Of a DNA stretch of 64,000 nucleotides, positions 62,012-64,000 are shown one piece after another; position 1 is the first letter of the stretch; the number at the start of each line of letters is the position of its first letter. The notes beneath the pieces were generated by a model that searched no databases, had not been told where the DNA came from, and was given only the letters and a program-made list of their open reading frames with translations. Source of the DNA: UBA1952 sp965246785 (lineage in GTDB: Bacteria > Bacteroidota > Bacteroidia > Chitinophagales > Chitinophagaceae); the NCBI GenBank assembly GCA_965246785.1, contig CBDFFM010000030.1, positions 1 to 64,000 on the forward strand. The letters are read 5' to 3'. Position numbers and translations under genes: made by a program.

Positions 62012-62726
62012 GCAATGAGCCGTCGAAGAGCGAGGCAGCGGACGCGAGCGTCTCAGGTTTGCCGACATCCAAGAACTTCCCTCCACTGTGGTCAAAGCCC
62101 CGGATGATGCCGCCATCAGCGCACGCGTCTAAGTAAACATCTATCAGCGAGAATTTCCCCTCCTGCTTAATGCCCCGTAATAGCTCACCGGATATAATCT
62201 GGATGCCGCTAAAAGCGTAAGGCGTACCGTCACTTCCGCGTTGGGCGCCCGTTTTTTCATTCATCCAGCCTTGCAGGCGCGTAGTATCGTCAAAAAGCAA
62301 GTAGCGTGAAGAAGTGCGCCGCATTACCGCTAGCGTCGCTAAAGGATTTTCTGCGCCGTGCGCGGTAATGAGCGCATCCAGCGGCAGGTCGGTCAGCACA
62401 TCTACATTCATCACCATAAAGGCGTCTTCTCCGGCAAAGAAGGGCGCTGCCCGCTTCAGGCCGCCGCCGGTTTCCAGCACCTCGTCGCGCTCGTCTGAAA
62501 TGCTAATAGTGCTACCCCACCCCACGCTCTCTGCAATTGCTTCCTCAATCTGCCCGGCAAAGTGATGCACATTGACAATGACCTCACGGATGCCGAAGCG
62601 TTGCAGGTAGCGGATGTTCCATTCCAGCAATGTCCTGTCGCCCACGCGTGCGAGCGCTTTAGGGTGATGGTGCGTGAAAGGGGCGAGCCGGGTGCCGAGG
62701 CCGGCGGCGAGGAGCATCGCTTTCAT
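62004..62726 (-). CDS. Nucleotidyltransferase (MurNAc-1-P uridylyltransferase-like)
   Basis: 240 residues from ATG at 62726. N-terminal nucleotide-binding loop MKAMLLAAGLGTRLAPFTHH and PKALARVGDRTLLEWNIRYL, then VLETGGGLKRAAPFF and VMNVDVLTDLPLDALI with the metal-binding Asp. No C-terminal beta-helix. The size and ETGGGL motif are those of the MurU group (recycling of cell-wall sugars), but no AmgK-like kinase gene is adjacent, so another sugar phosphate is possible. Confidence 0.85.
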   Translation of the reverse strand: MKAMLLAAGLGTRLAPFTHHHPKALARVGDRTLLEWNIRYLQRFGIREVIVNVHHFAGQIEEAIAESVGWGSTISISDERDEVLETGGGLKRAAPFFAGEDAFMVMNVDVLTDLPLDALITAHGAENPLATLAVMRRTSSRYLLFDDTTRLQGWMNEKTGAQRGSDGTPYAFSGIQIISGELLRGIKQEGKFSLIDVYLDACADGGIIRGFDHSGGKFLDVGKPETLASAASLFDGSLLT

Positions 62727-62765
62727 GGGCACAAATGTGGGGCTTATTGAGCACCTTTGCGCCCG

Positions 62766-63779
62766 ATGTTTAACCGTTACTGGCGGACGTATCCGTGGGG
62801 CTTGCAGCTATTCCTGTTCCTGATGATGATTATGACGCTGGCCTCGTTTGCGTCTTATCTCGTGCTGGCGCTTGTACCGAAGCTGTCGGGCGTATCATTC
62901 GCTGAGCTGACGCAGCTAACGGAGCATTCTTCCATCAAAGCGATCCGTACTTCGCTGCTCGCGCAAGGGATTTCTCACTTCGGAATGTTTGCGCTGCCGG
63001 GATTGCTGTTTGCCATCACGGCGCATCCACGATTTCGCAGCTACCTGGGCATCCGCGCGCCGGGCAAAGCAATCCACTGGCTGCTCGTGACAGGCGTAAT
63101 GCTTGGCCTCATTCCAGTCATTCTTGCGGGGCAGGACTGGATGAAGCAGTTTCTGCACTTCGGCCCGTGGGCGGATGAGCTGCAGGCGGCCAATGACAGC
63201 ACCATCGGAGCGTTCCTGCGCCTGCATGGCCCCGGCGACCTGTTGCTGCTGCTCGGGGTTCTTGCCGTGCTGCCGGCGATTGGCGAGGAGCTAATTTTTC
63301 GCGGCGTCCTGTTGCGGCTCCTGCATCGTAAGACGAGCAGGCTCAGCCTGACAGTGCCGGAGAAGACCGCGACTGAGCCGGATGCGCAACGCTCTATGGT
63401 AATGCCGGTTTTTTTCACGGCGCTGCTTTTTGCGCTGATTCACTTAAGCCCATACAGCTTTGCGTTCATCTTTATTGCCGGCTGTGTACTTGCCCTTATC
63501 TATTTCCTCACTGGCTCACTACTATGCAGCATATGGGCGCACTTCCTGTTTAACGGTACGCAGGTTCTCTTAGTCTATCTAAGTGGACACGATAATTCCG
63601 GGCTGAAGAAAACGGTAGAAGAGCCTTCGCTGCCTCCGGCGCTTGTATTGACTGGGCTAGCGATGTTCGTAGTAAGCTTCTATTTCCTGGTTAAAAACCA
63701 GACGCCCATGCCTGCCGATTGGTCAGATGATTTTAAAGATGAGCCGGAGACAGAGGCGCGCGAGCTGCCGCAACTGTAA
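62766..63779 (+). CDS. CPBP-family intramembrane glutamic protease
   Basis: 337 residues from ATG at 62766. About eight membrane helices. Active-site motifs of the CPBP/Abi family: AIGEELIFRGVLLRLLHR (EExxxR), FFTALLFALIHLSPYSF (FxxxH) and LLCSIWAHFLFNGTQVLL (HxxxN). A longer cytosolic tail ends the protein. Members cleave prenylated or other membrane peptides and sometimes act in bacteriocin immunity; here it looks house-keeping. A -7-like CACCTTTG precedes it closely. Confidence 0.92.
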   Translation: MFNRYWRTYPWGLQLFLFLMMIMTLASFASYLVLALVPKLSGVSFAELTQLTEHSSIKAIRTSLLAQGISHFGMFALPGLLFAITAHPRFRSYLGIRAPGKAIHWLLVTGVMLGLIPVILAGQDWMKQFLHFGPWADELQAANDSTIGAFLRLHGPGDLLLLLGVLAVLPAIGEELIFRGVLLRLLHRKTSRLSLTVPEKTATEPDAQRSMVMPVFFTALLFALIHLSPYSFAFIFIAGCVLALIYFLTGSLLCSIWAHFLFNGTQVLLVYLSGHDNSGLKKTVEEPSLPPALVLTGLAMFVVSFYFLVKNQTPMPADWSDDFKDEPETEARELPQL

Positions 63780-63834
63780 CGAACATCATCCAGCACTTCG
63801 GCTACGCTCAGTGTAAACTCTATCCCACGAACCC

Positions 63835-64000
63835 ATGGCACTCCACTGGCCCACCTTCTTCACCCGCCTCGGCAGCGCCATCGTGTTTTCAGCCATTATG
63901 ATGGGGGGGCTGCTGTGGAATGAATGGGCTTTACTGGGGCTGGTTTCCCTGATGGCTGTTTTGTGTTTGCGGGAGTTCTTTAGAATAATGGGCACCATCA
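63835..64000 (+). CDS. cdsA: Phosphatidate cytidylyltransferase, 5' part
   Basis: The first 55 codons, cut by the window edge: MALHWPTFFTRLGSAIVFSA, then IMMGGLLWNEWALLGLVSLM and LREFFRIMG. The R-x-GSAIVF opening and the two hydrophobic stretches are those of CdsA, which makes CDP-diacylglycerol for phospholipid synthesis. A partial copy of the CTTCGGCTACGCTCA repeat lies just upstream (about 63794-63810). Confidence 0.75.
   Translation, partial: MALHWPTFFTRLGSAIVFSAIMMGGLLWNEWALLGLVSLMAVLCLREFFRIMGTI

Overview
The window looks like chromosomal DNA of a Bacteroidota bacterium, most likely a Chitinophagaceae-type member. The evidence is cargo proteins with type IX secretion (T9SS) type A sorting domains, LytTR/LytS-type two-component systems with beta-propeller sensors, Bacteroidota-style promoters (TAnnTTTG) without Shine-Dalgarno sequences, DUF4292 and DUF4294 proteins, and a recombinase-carrying element at a tRNA. 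The assignment rests on gene content only. Base composition is mixed: most genes are GC-richer, while 12.2-12.5, 16.1-19.7 and 36.9-40 kb are visibly AT-richer.

Region 1 (1-24.3 kb) is accessory and surface-oriented. It starts with the 3' part of a PAS sensor kinase and a YdeI/OmdA protein. Next come a very large T9SS adhesin broken by one frameshift, and a divergent propeller/Y_Y_Y histidine kinase with its LytTR regulator. A 1,803-residue RHS protein follows, with a seven-repeat RCC1 section, S-layer-homology-like segments and a toxin-like variable C-terminus; it is flanked downstream by a small protein carrying a T9SS sorting domain and upstream by a cluster of very small genes. A second propeller-kinase/LytTR pair is riddled with frameshifts. 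A lone HARE-HTH protein closes the region.

Region 2 (24.4-36.8 kb) holds envelope glycan genes and more surface proteins. A YfhO-like membrane protein (preceded by a decayed copy of its own 5' end) and a TMTC-like glycosyltransferase face a HAD phosphatase and a UbiA-type polyprenyl-phosphate transferase, suggesting a lipid-linked sugar donor and its users. Two surface proteins share an almost identical N-terminal module. A third two-component pair stands divergent to one of them. Between them lies a pair of 21-bp-spaced direct repeats that recurs upstream of the YfhO-like gene, with the same 29-nt distance to a -7-like element.

Region 3 (36.9-40.4 kb) is a decayed mobile element: an RteC-like protein, inverted and direct repeats, a degenerate ORF, a small ORF, and a large serine recombinase whose reading frame runs through a tRNA-Gln gene into host DNA.

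Region 4 (40.4-64 kb) is mainly core chromosome: RluF, an IPNS-like oxygenase, the dut - nucleotidyltransferase - TPR - DUF4292 - SPOR - M20 peptidase run, and a five-gene acyl carrier protein/ketosynthase operon resembling part of an aryl polyene or flexirubin cluster. It continues with an NtrY-like kinase, mazG, fumC, several small proteins, a CPBP protease and the start of cdsA. Palindromic intergenic repeats and short tandem repeats are scattered through it. One heptamer array lies inside a signal-peptide coding sequence.
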